Shown here: positions 46,301-52,624 of the stretch, in pieces
Layout: every line of letters starts with the position of its first letter
Numbering within the stretch: the first letter of the stretch is position 1
NCBI GenBank assembly: GCA_963576735.1
Contig: OY755171.1
Location: 6,014,001-6,078,000 of the forward strand
Direction: 5' to 3'
Origin: Bedellia somnulentella
Taxonomy: Eukaryota; Arthropoda; Insecta; Lepidoptera; Bedelliidae
Length of the DNA: 64,000 nt
The notes under the pieces: model-generated
The model's database searches: none
Told to the model about the DNA's origin: nothing
The model's input: the letters and a program-made list of their open reading frames with translations, nothing else
Position numbers and translations under genes: made by a program

Positions 46301-47358
46301 CCATTAGGGAGCTATGTGCGGAAACCAAACTACTAATCTATCTATCTAACTGTCATCTTGTTTCCTAAGAAAACATTTAATAGTATAAGATCCCGCTGCT
46401 AAATCTCTACGTTCATAGAGTCAAACACCCATTTTAACATAACTTTATGAATAGGAGAATACACTGACAAGGCGTAGCCAGGCAAAAGTGGCCGCAAGTA
46501 ATTTTAATTCAATTAATGATTATTGTTATTCGAAGACATATTTCGTTCACTTGTTTTCGAAATAAAATATCATCCCCACCATAGCAATGTATATGTCGTA
46601 GCATGATTTGATGTTTAGGTTTTTTGCAAAAAACCTAGGGATTTTGCAAAAATCCGGATAATTAGACAACGGTTATAATATTTTCTAATCTTTCTAGGTT
46701 TTTTGCAAAAAAAACTAGTTGATTTAGTAAGATTGTAGAATGCTGATTGGCTGATTTCTGATTGCTCGCCTACACTTATTCTGATTGGTTCGTCATTGTG
46801 GTATTGAGATATTATAGCTAGAGTTATAAAGATTAAGAAATGACAATACTTATTTGCTACTAGGAATTAAATTATTTTTTTTACTCTTATGTTGGAGTAA
46901 AATTACAATCACGTTCGGACATATTATACAGTATTAATAAAAACTGACATTTCGTTTCGGAGTCACACTAAACCAACTAGTTTTTTTGCAAAAAAACCTA
47001 GTAAGATTAGAAAATATTATAACCGTTGCCTAATTATCCGGATTTTTGCAAAATCCCTAGGTTTATTGAAAAAACCTAAACATCAAATCATCCTACGACA
47101 TATATAAAGAATATAATAATCCATAGGTGCCGTTGCAAATTCGGCCGCAACTACCTCGCAGCCAGGTGTAACTATACACTATAAGTAACATATCATTAAT
47201 AAAATATTTAAAAAAACTTACAAGTAGGTATTTGGGGTAGCAGAATATTTTTGGAAGTCCGCACTACTCAAAGGTTGCCCAGTATACGATGAGTAATAAG
47301 TGACATCACAAATTACTGCAGAGAATGTGAGCATTAAAACTAAACTTATTTTATACAT
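31249..47358 (-). CDS. Haem peroxidase-like secreted protein, complete 12-exon gene
   Basis: Spliced minus-strand gene. Coding exons are 47358-47222, 40629-40481, 40120-39947, 39273-39086, 38399-38231, 37052-36855, 36408-36261, 36181-36022, 35507-35340, 33563-33365, 32868-32763 and 31315-31249. They total 1863 nt, which is 620 residues plus TGA. All introns are GT/AG and all phases join without a stop. A hydrophobic signal peptide (MYKISLVLMLTFSAVIC) starts the protein. Animal peroxidase landmarks follow in order: DGSCNN (about 64-69), CAPIPVPVDD, SAMYG, WREHNRIA, a candidate proximal His in LRWIHVLQ, VDLIVGLWSE, DRHWYE, RKASVARIMCDN and a Cys-rich end. The distal-His motif (GQFLDHD in active enzymes) is FVFAATDIA here, and the RGRDHG motif reads KNRLFG. 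I infer an extracellular protein with the peroxidase fold but impaired or altered chemistry. Intact splicing argues against a pseudogene. Confidence 0.93.
31495..31722 (-). repeat. Family B repeat copy (B5), peroxidase intron
   Basis: CTCACGGCCATAATCCC to GCCGTGGGTAGAAAGGGGTG; head subtype with the CGTGGGTAGAAAGGGG block. Intron between exons 11 and 12. Confidence 0.8.
31760..31845 (-). repeat. Family C tRNA-like fragment (C3)
   Basis: The minus strand reads TAATGGCTCAGTTGGCAGAC, a GGGGGCCTTTACCC loop, GTGGGTTCGAGTCCCGCTGG and then CCAAATTTTTTTAC. A diverged tRNA-like core without clear borders. Confidence 0.6.
31905..32152 (-). repeat. Family B repeat copy (B6), peroxidase intron
   Basis: TATG tail (ACATACATACATATACTCAC) to GCTGACACTACACAGC. 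Nearly consensus. Confidence 0.85.
32175..32424 (-). repeat. Family B repeat copy (B7), peroxidase intron
   Basis: Head-to-tail neighbour of B6, only about 25 bp away and in the same orientation. Ends GCCGACACTACACAGC. Confidence 0.85.
32763..32868 (-). CDS. Peroxidase-like gene, exon 11
   Basis: Encodes residues 564-598: AQLAEVRKASVARIMCDN followed by ADSIVQIQPNAF. This matches the Q-L-x-E-I-R-K-x-S-L-A-R-x-x-C-D-N block near the C terminus of insect peroxidases. The donor is GTAAGT. Confidence 0.93.
33365..33563 (-). CDS. Peroxidase-like gene, exon 10
   Basis: Encodes residues 498-563. It contains LYNELEDVDLIVGLWSEKL, the Y-x-x-V-D-D-I-D-L-x-V-G-G-x-x-E block, and SDRHWYERE, the GDRFWYE block. 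The downstream intron is short; the upstream intron contains the Family C array. Confidence 0.93.
33739..33809 (+). tRNA. tRNA-like core of Family C, unit 1 (probably not a host tRNA)
   Basis: 71 nt folds as a cloverleaf: acceptor GACACGG with CTATGTC, D arm around TTGGCA, anticodon stem TCGGG/CCCGA with loop GCGTATA, and T arm GCGGG-TTCGATT-CCCGC. The anticodon position reads GTA (Tyr), but position 33 is C instead of T, and the D stem has one mismatch. Confidence 0.35.
34047..34117 (+). tRNA. tRNA-like core of Family C, unit 2
   Basis: 71 nt. All seven acceptor pairs (GACGCGG with CTGCGTC, one G-U or G-T pair) and the D, anticodon and T stems can form, apart from one T-arm change (GACGCGGG). 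Loop GCGTATA gives GTA at the anticodon position with C33. No intron, unlike many eukaryotic tRNA-Tyr genes. Confidence 0.4.
34356..34426 (+). tRNA. tRNA-like core of Family C, unit 3
   Basis: Identical to unit 2 except in the extra arm/T-stem junction (GGTTGCGGG). Cloverleaf possible, same GTA loop with C33. A and B boxes are intact, so pol III could read each unit of the array. Confidence 0.4.
34505..35110 (-). repeat. CR1/L2-like LINE, 3' fragment
   Basis: The minus strand at about 35075-34985 reads ASKCWNDLPPPVRDAGSKF then FGRKFRSYLLNL, the W-N-x-L-P-x-x-x-R pattern at the end of CR1/L2/jockey-group pol proteins. A 3' UTR follows and the tail is (TTTC)n at 34510-34535. Strongly 5'-truncated. 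Intron between exons 9 and 10. Confidence 0.65.
35340..35507 (-). CDS. Peroxidase-like gene, exon 9 (RGRDHG position)
   Basis: Encodes residues 442-497, exactly 56 codons. The segment DLAKNRLFGLAPYVEYVKNC aligns with the D-x-x-x-L-N-I-Q-R-G-R-D-H-G-x-P-x-Y-N-x-x-R-x-x-C block. The flanks are conserved but RGRDHG is replaced by KNRLFG. Confidence 0.9.
35590..35870 (-). repeat. SINE Family A, diverged copy (A6), peroxidase intron
   Basis: Contains ATCACGTGACATTGTCACCT and GAGTTTCCTCACGATGTTTT, with several deletions. It lies in the intron between exons 8 and 9. Confidence 0.75.
36022..36181 (-). CDS. Peroxidase-like gene, exon 8
   Basis: Encodes residues 388-441. It reads LYNADGQVVGSIPEVNLTLS and continues to DNVVDPI. 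It joins in phase 2 from exon 7 and ends in phase 0. It covers the less conserved loop between the proximal His and the RGRDHG position. Confidence 0.88.
36261..36408 (-). CDS. Peroxidase-like gene, exon 7 (proximal His)
   Basis: Encodes residues 339-387. LALEALFALRWIHVLQGG aligns with the N-E-F-x-T-A-A-F-R-x-G-H-S block. The histidine in RWIHV is the candidate proximal haem ligand and is kept. Confidence 0.92.
36855..37052 (-). CDS. Peroxidase-like gene, exon 6 (REHNR motif)
   Basis: Encodes residues 273-338. It carries FMWREHNRIARELATINPCW and DEQLFNTARDINIATFSQIV, the most conserved peroxidase block, including the Arg of REHNR. Family C repeat C5 begins 26 bp upstream of this acceptor, inside the intron. 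Confidence 0.95.
37078..37295 (+). repeat. Family C element with opposed tRNA-like parts (C5)
   Basis: Left part is inverse (TTTCGACACTGGCGGGGTTC at about 37109). A nearly full direct unit follows (GCTCAGTTGGCAGAGCG, GTATACCCGAAGG, GGTTCGAACCCCGCCAGTG). Outer ends are inverted copies of CTCATAAATAAAAGATG. Same subtype as C1. Intron between exons 5 and 6. Confidence 0.8.
37296..38180. other. Intron sequence without recognised features
   Basis: AT-rich intron between exons 5 and 6. TTCCCAATAT (37571) recurs inverted at 37690, possibly marking an old inverted-repeat element, but arms are too short to call. Confidence 0.35.
38231..38399 (-). CDS. Peroxidase-like gene, exon 5
   Basis: Encodes residues 217-272. 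It starts MNYGTPFFDLSAMYGND, equivalent to the N-Q-x-T-S-x-x-D-x-S-x-V-Y-G block, then TTNLRQRKFTGGLL. A phase-0 acceptor (ACTGACAG) joins it cleanly to exon 4. Confidence 0.92.
38427..38666 (-). repeat. Family B repeat copy (B8), peroxidase intron
   Basis: CATACACTCAGGACTATAAA to GCCGACACTACAGC; diverged but full length. Intron between exons 4 and 5. Confidence 0.8.
38735..38905 (+). repeat. SINE Family A, 5'-truncated copy (A7)
   Basis: Starts within the body at AAACGGCGATAGGC and runs to the TTATG-rich tail. It shows the alternative AACTAGATGGCGCTTGCCAT segment of the A2 subfamily. It lies in the intron between exons 4 and 5. Confidence 0.8.
39086..39273 (-). CDS. Peroxidase-like gene, exon 4
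   Basis: Encodes residues 154-216. It contains CAPIPVPVDDP and a Cys followed by NMTWPIS, which correspond to the C-x-P-I-x-V-P-x-x-D and C-M-x-F-x-R-S blocks of the family. It ends in phase 0 at donor GGGTAAG. Confidence 0.92.
39342..39592 (-). repeat. Family B repeat copy (B9), peroxidase intron
   Basis: Near-consensus copy between exons 3 and 4. Its 5' terminal piece is multiplied: GTTCTATGCCGACACTAC with ACAGCA stands three times at about 39570-39641 with a 24-bp period. Confidence 0.85.
39947..40120 (-). CDS. Peroxidase-like gene, exon 3 (distal-haem region)
   Basis: Encodes residues 96-153. It begins TFGVRKALNGSDLPGPRYLR, matching the P-x-P/AR region that precedes the distal-histidine helix in animal peroxidases. 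The helix itself reads MSLFFVFAATDIAAM. The DH pair expected there (catalytic His, and the Asp that anchors haem in mammalian enzymes) is absent. Confidence 0.92.
40481..40629 (-). CDS. Peroxidase-like gene, exon 2
   Basis: Encodes residues 46-95 plus one base. The acceptor is TTTTTTAG and the donor GGTAAAT. It contains the CxxxxGRRIDGSCNN segment that opens the peroxidase domain and the N-P-x-x-G turn typical of the family. Confidence 0.92.
41000..42583 (+). pseudogene. LOA-type LINE ORF1, damaged near its start
   Basis: The likely ATG at 41000 is followed by a TAG at 41060 and a run of about 11 G (41082-41092). The homologous stretch of the first element (CPSYSGGDK) suggests the frame slipped in this run. 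From about 41063 the frame is open to TAA at 42583. The open part includes a basic Arg/Ser/Pro-rich half and a conserved C-terminal domain (TRVRCVLFVPNFTGDLARLN and LTLHLPPEEVDKL) equivalent to that of the other copy. Confidence 0.8.
42567..46273 (+). pseudogene. LOA-type LINE ORF2, one frameshift and one stop
   Basis: Starts at the ATG 17 nt before the ORF1 stop. Endonuclease motifs (QANLMHS, QEPWVRD, GADTNAHH, TWVTSRGQ) are read to about 43277. There the frame shifts, so the expected VSKELTCSDHRW continues in the next frame. RT motifs are intact (SPGLDGIIP, DIEGAFDKT, GCPQGGVLSPLLWN, YADD), as are RNase H DGSKTKEGTGAG, QAEC and SDSKAVLQAL. A TAG at 45758-45760 replaces the Trp expected before IKGHS. 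The frame then runs to TGA at 46273 through a CRACMEAEETVNHV knuckle. Mutated relatively recently. Confidence 0.88.
46591..47103. mobile_element. Inverted-repeat (MITE-like) element in peroxidase intron 1
   Basis: 513 bp with arms of about 125 bp, ends ATATGTCGTAG and inverse. Each arm contains smaller palindromes such as AGGTTTTTTGCAAAAAACCT and GATTTTGCAAAAATC. The centre (about 46745-46970) is not repeated and has no ORF. Target duplication may be TA. Confidence 0.75.
47222..47358 (-). CDS. Peroxidase-like gene, exon 1 (signal peptide)
   Basis: ATG at 47358-47356 opens 45 codons plus two bases before donor GTAAGT at 47221. The first 17 residues are a typical cleavable signal sequence. I chose this Met because it sits directly before the hydrophobic core; an in-frame codon 15 residues upstream would put a charged stretch in front of it. 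The next intron is about 6.6 kb. Confidence 0.85.
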
Positions 47359-47436
47359 CTTGGTGCCGTTTCCTGTGCCTCTTGCGACGAGAAATACGGT
47401 CAAGACCCTATTAAAACTACTTTTGAAACCTTAAAC

Positions 47437-47444
47437 AATTTATA
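47437..47444 (-). promoter_or_regulatory. Possible TATA box of the peroxidase-like gene
   Basis: TATAAATT on the minus strand about 80 nt before the ATG would place a start of transcription near 47412 and leave a short leader. The region is AT-rich, so a chance match is possible. Confidence 0.25.
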
Positions 47445-47764
47445 CGGAATATCCACAAAAGGTAGACGATTCTATTAGCCATAACAAAAGATAGAAAACA
47501 ATCGACCCATTTGCATATTTTTTTCAATAGATCGTTTATAATATAAAGTAAATAGCGTATCAATAACAGGTTTTAAGTGGAACAGTTTCTAGCTTAACTG
47601 AATGTTTCTTGTCTTGTAATGTTTCGTTTCTAAGCTAACCATGCCTAATCTTTGTTGTATGCTCACAAGTATTTTAAAACTTACATGTTTACTCATTAAA
47701 ACAATATTACATACTTATCTGTACATTTATTGATATATTGACCTTTACCAATAGTTATATATAT

Positions 47765-47820
47765 AGCGATCAATAGTCTCTGCCTACCCCAATGGGAACT
47801 AATGGCGTGAGTATATGTCA
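47765..47820 (+). repeat. Family D LINE 3' tail fragment
   Basis: GATCAATAGTCTCTGCCTAC, CCAATGGGAACTAATGGCG and TGAGTATATGTCATG: the last 55 bp of Family D. Confidence 0.5.
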
Positions 47821-48289
47821 TGTCCTTTACCGTTCCGTATTGTAGCACAACCACATCTCTTTCTGTAGGTACTGCTCGAGGCAACTACCAATACTGGGCT
47901 GGGTTATTTTTTGATGAGGTTGAAATGGAATTAAGGCATCAACTCATTTGCCTTATAATTTCACCATGTTTGTCTGACATCTGCTAGCGCCATAGCTCAT
48001 AAACGTAGTACGTATTTACACAAAGAACATTTAACGGGTTGTTGAAGAAATATTTGAGGAGGCCTTTGTCTAACAGTGGCTCACGGCACACACACACACA
48101 TACGCTATTTATAGTTGATGATGATTGTATGTTATAATATTTAAATCGAACAATAATACTGTATAAATAATTAAAGACAAGAAGAAAAACAAGAAAATAG
48201 AAATACCAATACATACTTATTAGTTTACAGAAAGATAATATATGGCATGTGGATATTAAGGAAAATTTAAGTAATTAAGGAACTTCAAT

Positions 48290-48475
48290 TCAAAAGTTTT
48301 TCGGAAGTTCACAACAAATTCGGAAGTTGATAGGGGACAAGAGGTAAAAATAAAGCATCGTTTGTAATGGGTCTGCAACAACCGCAACCGCATCGCCTAA
48401 ACCCTTAATCGCCTCTTACATCTGTGGGAAGAAAGGGGTAGTGACATTATAAGCCGGCACTACGCGGAAAGCTTC
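48290..48475 (-). repeat. Family B repeat, decayed copy (B10)
   Basis: Keeps CGGAAGTTGATAGGGGACAA, GCATCGTTTGTAATGGGTC, TCGCCTCTTAC and GCCGGCACTACGCGG. Confidence 0.65.
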
Positions 48476-48479
48476 AATT

Positions 48480-49680
48480 AACTTTGTATAATTAGTTTAA
48501 TTTGAAAGAATAATAGTATTTAACTTTTACAAAACTTTTTGAAACTTTAACTTTGACTTACGCATTTAATTGTTGTTCTGATTTATGATTGATAGGTAGA
48601 TATTAGTCTCAATAAAAAAAATGGTCGCCATCTCGCAAAAAACAAACTTAACGATTTAAATAGCCGCCCAGCGCCCTTTTCATACTAATAAGATACTACT
48701 GTAGAGAGCAAAACTATTGATAGTACCGCTTTTTAGTTCCGCATACGCTAACGATAGTATTACAATTATTTTTTTTCCATAGATTACTTTGCAACCTCGA
48801 TAGTTTTCTATTTTGTAGTTGTGTCATTACGTAATAGAAGAAAGTACTTTTTGTAACATACTAATTAGTAATAGAGCTAAACAACGTCATCTTGGTCGCG
48901 TTATATTTGATTCTTTCATTTATGCTCCGTATCCCTTCTTTTCTACTGACCTCAAACGTCTCAACAAAGTTAAATCAAAATTAAGATATTATTTTTGTCT
49001 AGTAAAAAACGGTCTATTTTGGACTGATAACAAAGTAAGTAATGCGTCACTGATCTGTTAAAATCCAGCTTTGTTTTTTTATTCATTTCTTATTGAAAAT
49101 CACGATAAAGACGTATGTTATAAATATCGCATCTATAAATATCCTAATGTTAACGTGCACTTAATTTAATGATGATCGGTTCAGTTGTTTTCGTTTCACG
49201 CGTCACAAACCAACAAAACAAACTCACATGTGCAATAATAGTATTGGTTAAACACTAATTTAATCAGTTAGATGAGCGAAATTCCTGCTAGTAAAATACT
49301 CCAACTTTACTGTTAGCTCAATAATTTACTCGAGTAACTAAATCTCGTAGCATCAAGTTTCAAAATCACTCAAAAACTTGGTCGTATTCTATATTCTTTT
49401 TTAGTACCGAACAGACATAGGGTAGCTAACTAAATTGGAACTGAGCCATCCCATTGGCAGCCTAACTGTTACCTATCCGAGCTCAGCGGCAATTAATATC
49501 GCTTCCTTTCCCTGAGACTACTCGAAAATCACTTTTATACACTTCCTTTACTAAGGTGCCTCGGTTATAGGGGTTGGAAAAGGTAGGGTCTACCTCTTGC
49601 TTTTAATAGGTTGTACTAATTGGTATTTGTATCCCTGAGATAGCGTCTAAAAATAGGCGTTGAAGGATAGATTATTGAAC
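48480..49680. other. No supported gene; weak Family E piece
   Basis: 49130-49255 keeps GATCGGTTCAGTTGTTTTCG and ACAAACTCACATGTGCAATA of Family E. Otherwise AT-rich. Confidence 0.4.
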
Positions 49681-49683
49681 ACT

Positions 49684-49900
49684 TTGCGTTGTAATGGATA
49701 ACGTATTTTTATAGTAGTATAGTATACAAAAAGTTATCGCAAAAATGTACACATCAACTCAACTTTAAATTGTAACTTTTAAGCTATTGGATTGGAGATT
49801 ATGAAATTCTACATTACAATACGCAAAGTAGGTAAGTAAAGTAAAGTAAGATACAGAAAATCGCTATTGTGTTGTTATAAACGAATATTCATAGTTATAA
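49684..49900 (+). repeat. Dispersed repeat, copy G1
   Basis: 217 bp found again inverted at 60781-60975 with high identity (GTACACATCAACTCAACTTT, TTTTAAGCTATTGGATTGGA, AAATCGCTATTGTGTTGTTA). No other copy seen here. Confidence 0.75.
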
Positions 49901-49999
49901 TTCAATACATTAATTACATATTAGTATTTTATAAATGCTATAACAACGATAATACCTCAATCAGATATAATGTAAAACTTGTTATTTGTAACTTTGTGG

Positions 50000-50400
50000 G
50001 AACACTATTGCTGGTCAAGTAGGGCACGTGAGTTCAAATCCTACACCAATGAAATGTGGCTTTACTTACGTCATAATTTAGAATGTTTTGTTCATGAAAA
50101 CCTCATGTGGAATTATTACTAATAAATAAAGGAAAGAAAAAAATCTAGCTAAAAGGGGCGTATACCCGGAGGTCGTGCGTTCGATCCCCACTGGCGGCGA
50201 AATTTTTCTTTCCTTTATTTATTAGTTAAGTTATATTTGGTGTTAAATTGTCAAGGTTTGTAACGGTGAGGGAAAACATCGTGACTTAAATTGTATTTAG
50301 TCAAGTGACAGTGTGTACAATACATAAGCAAAACATATGTACAAATACTAGGTGACAATAATGGCACATGACGTTCAGATATATTAGTTGTATTCTATAT
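50000..50400 (+). repeat. SINE Family A, very diverged copy (A8)
   Basis: A degenerate B box (GAGTTCAAATCCTACACC, 50032-50049) and body (GGTGAGGGAAAACATCGTGA) are separated by a Family C fragment at 50083-50222. Confidence 0.55.
50083..50222 (+). repeat. Family C fragment inside SINE A8 (C6)
   Basis: Begins TTTTGTTCATGAAAACCTCA, then GAAAGAAAAAAATCTAG, a partial tRNA-like 3' half (GGCGTATACCCGGAGGTCGT and GTTCGATCCCCACTGGC) and the closing GAAATTTTTCTTTCCTTTAT. Confidence 0.7.
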
Positions 50401-50490
50401 ATTATTATTATTCTGTACTTACTATCACTACGTATGTAACTTGTTGTATATCCCTCAGTAGGTGTCGTTCAAACCAACTAAGGGTTCAGA

Positions 50491-50741
50491 AGGGCAAGCA
50501 CGAGCCGTGTTTAAACTAGTTATCGCGTGGGATAAAGCAGGCATCTCTTACGCACTTAGTATCGTATACTGCCATCTCATTCTAACCGTTATCGTGTCGA
50601 TAAAATAGTAGAAGGGCAAGCACAAGCGCTATTTTATCGACACGATAACGGTAAGAATGAGATGGCAGTATACGAAGTGCGTAAAAGATGGCTGCTTTAT
50701 CCCACGCGATAACTAGTTTAAACACGGCTCGTGCTTGCCCT
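50491..50741. mobile_element. Near-perfect 250-bp hairpin element
   Basis: Arms 50491-50608 and 50629-50741 are inverted copies with few mismatches, loop about 20 nt. Ends AGGGCAAGCACGAGCCGTG. A single diverged arm lies at 51357-51488. No ORF. Confidence 0.85.
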
Positions 50742-51059
50742 GCAGCTCTTTTTAAGTAATTGATGGACGATGTGGCTGGAACCCGTCACTAACAATACTT
50801 CTTTTTTACTAGATTTTGTCCAATCAACTTCCAATAGATATTTTTTGTTCCAAAACTATGTCTACACTGTTCCTAGTCGGCAGTATAAAAAAAAAACAAA
50901 TACCTAATTCACCTTTTCACAAAAAAAACTACATTTGTAGATCTTCTCTGGGTGATGTATACATATTTCTAATGTAAAAATGTATTCCAAATCGTATCTA
51001 CGTCATATCGTTGAAGTACATTTATTTCAGTTATTTACATTGTTTATTCAACAAGATTG

Positions 51060-51312
51060 CCGTGTAGTGCCGGCTTACAATGTTGCTACCCCTTTTTACC
51101 TACGGGTGTCGTAAGAGGCGACTAAGGGTATTGGGGCTTTTTATTGGATTTTTTGGCGATGCGGTTGGATACCCATCACCAAAAACCTTTATTTTACAGC
51201 TTTTTCCCCACTCAACTTCCAAAAGTGGCTGAAGAATTAATAATTCCTTGGCTCTGGCTACCCCGTCTAGGTAATTATAGCCGGAAGTATATGTATGTAT
51301 GTATGTATTCAA
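51060..51312 (+). repeat. Family B repeat copy (B11)
   Basis: GCCGTGTAGTGCCGGCTTAC to GGAAGTATATGTATGTATG; subtype with ACGGGTGTCGTAAGAGGCG. Confidence 0.85.
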
Positions 51313-51356
51313 CAAGTATGTTAATTATTATGTAGGTAAATAGTTTGGTAGCATCA

Positions 51357-51488
51357 CCTGCCCGGCTAGTACGAGCGGTGTTTGAATTAGTTATCGCGTG
51401 GGATAAAGCAGCCATCTCTTACGCACTTACTTAGTATCGTATACTGCCATCTCAGTCTAACCGTTATCGTGTAGATAAAATAGCGCTT
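51357..51488 (+). repeat. Single arm of the hairpin element
   Basis: Matches the left arm of 50491-50741 (TTATCGCGTGGGATAAAGCA, TATACTGCCATCTCA, AACCGTTATCGTGT) with about 10% difference and ends at TAAAATAGCGCTT. Confidence 0.75.
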
Positions 51489-51813
51489 AATAATGTTTTT
51501 CATATTTCGATGATCATAAAACCCATCGAATATTTTGTTCCTACTGATATTGTTAACGTTTTAAATTAATTAAAGTAGTTAAAATATTTGTATTTTTTTT
51601 TATTGCGATTGAGTGCTATATTTTTGAATATGCATAAATATTTTATTATCATCGGACTTTTGGCAGCTTGATAAAACAATACCAAGAAATCAAATATTAT
51701 TAAGAGAAAATCTTAACGACGACGTGACAGCTCAGTGGGTAGAACAACGCTTATAGTGTAGACGACTAGTGTTCTAATCCTGGGTCGTGCCTTCAAAAAG
51801 ACATATAAGTGTG

Positions 51814-51945
51814 ATAAATAAAGAATAAATAAAGGAAAGAAAAATTTTGACACAGGCGGGAAAAAAAAAAACTTTCCTTTATTTATTCTTTACTTATTAG
51901 TAGTAATCCCCACATGAGGTTTTCATGAACAAAAAGATTTAAATT
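51814..51945. repeat. Family C remnant inside SINE A9 (C7)
   Basis: 132 bp between near-identical copies of ACATATAAxTGTG (51801-51813, 51946-51957). Only the two inverted ends and a trace of the tRNA-like core (TTTTGACACAGGCGGG) remain. Confidence 0.75.
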
Positions 51946-52064
51946 ACATATAATGTGTGGTTAACTTATCATGGTTGTTAACTGTGAGGGAAAACATCGA
52001 AAGGAAGCCCACATGGCTAATTTGTGCTTTGTGACAGTGTGAGTGTATTCAAATAAAGCAGTGT

Positions 52065-52071
<7 letters not shown>

Positions 52072-52100
<29 letters not shown>
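52072..52100 (+). repeat. (CA)n microsatellite in SINE A9
   Basis: About 14 uninterrupted CA units, flanked by partly duplicated GTGTATTC SINE sequence. Confidence 0.9.
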
Positions 52101-52104
<4 letters not shown>

Positions 52105-52414
52105 GTTCGAATACACTGTCACACTCGTATGTGTGACACGGCGATAGGTCGGCCCCCTATCACGTAAGTACACTGTTCAAGCAAAACATGGGTACTCTAA
52201 ACACCAGGTGACAATGTCACATGATATCCAGAAGTATTAGTTCCTCTGCTAACCTTTGGAGATATTCGGCGTGAATGTTTGAGTCTTCGGGTCTTAAGTC
52301 TTGATAAAATCTTGAATTTTGTCTATATATAGACATCCCTTATAATTATATTTATTATTTGGTTTATTTATATCCCTCGACTTTCATTATAGGCAAAGCA
52401 CATATATGGATTGG

Positions 52415-52622
52415 CTGAGACTAGCTCTACCCCTTTTTCTTCAGTGAGTTTACGTAAGAGGCGATTAACGGTATTGCGGTATTGGGCTTTAAAGGGATTT
52501 AGAGACCCATCACCAACAACCTCTATTTCAAGATTTTTTCCCCACTCACCTTTCCAAAAGTGGCTAAGGGATTTCCAATTCCTTAGCTCTGGCTACCCCT
52601 TCTAGGGATTTATAGCCCCGTA
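52415..52622 (+). repeat. Family B repeat, shortened copy (B12)
   Basis: TCTACCCCTTTTTCTTCAGT, GTAAGAGGCGATTAACGG and CCACTCACCTTTCCAAAAGT to GGGATTTATAGCC; lacks the TATG tail. Confidence 0.75.
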
Positions 52623-52624
52623 AA

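Larger units (their letters stand above)
40918..46347 (+). mobile_element. Second LOA-type LINE, broken, antisense in peroxidase intron 1
   Basis: 5.4 kb copy flanked by the 12-bp duplication AACTGTCATCTT (40906-40917 and 46348-46359), ending in a short (CTAT)n tail rather than the (TAA)n of the first copy. It encodes the same two ORFs with the same order and overlap, but the proteins differ clearly and the coding strand is more A-rich, so it is a different family. It has at least three lesions: near the ORF1 start, a frameshift near 43277 and a stop at 45758. Confidence 0.92.
40630..47221 (-). other. Intron 1 of the peroxidase-like gene
   Basis: About 6.6 kb between GTAAGT and the AG before exon 2. 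Most of it is a LOA-type LINE in antisense (40918-46347) and an inverted-repeat element (46591-47103). Without these the intron would be about 0.65 kb. Confidence 0.85.
51720..52290 (+). repeat. SINE Family A copy (A9), interrupted by Family C
   Basis: Head GACAGCTCAGTGGGTAGAAC and TGTTCTAATCCTGGGTCG at 51727-51790. Body resumes at about 51946. The gap holds a 132-bp Family C fragment. The body carries an internal (CA)n expansion at about 52070-52100. Confidence 0.75.
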
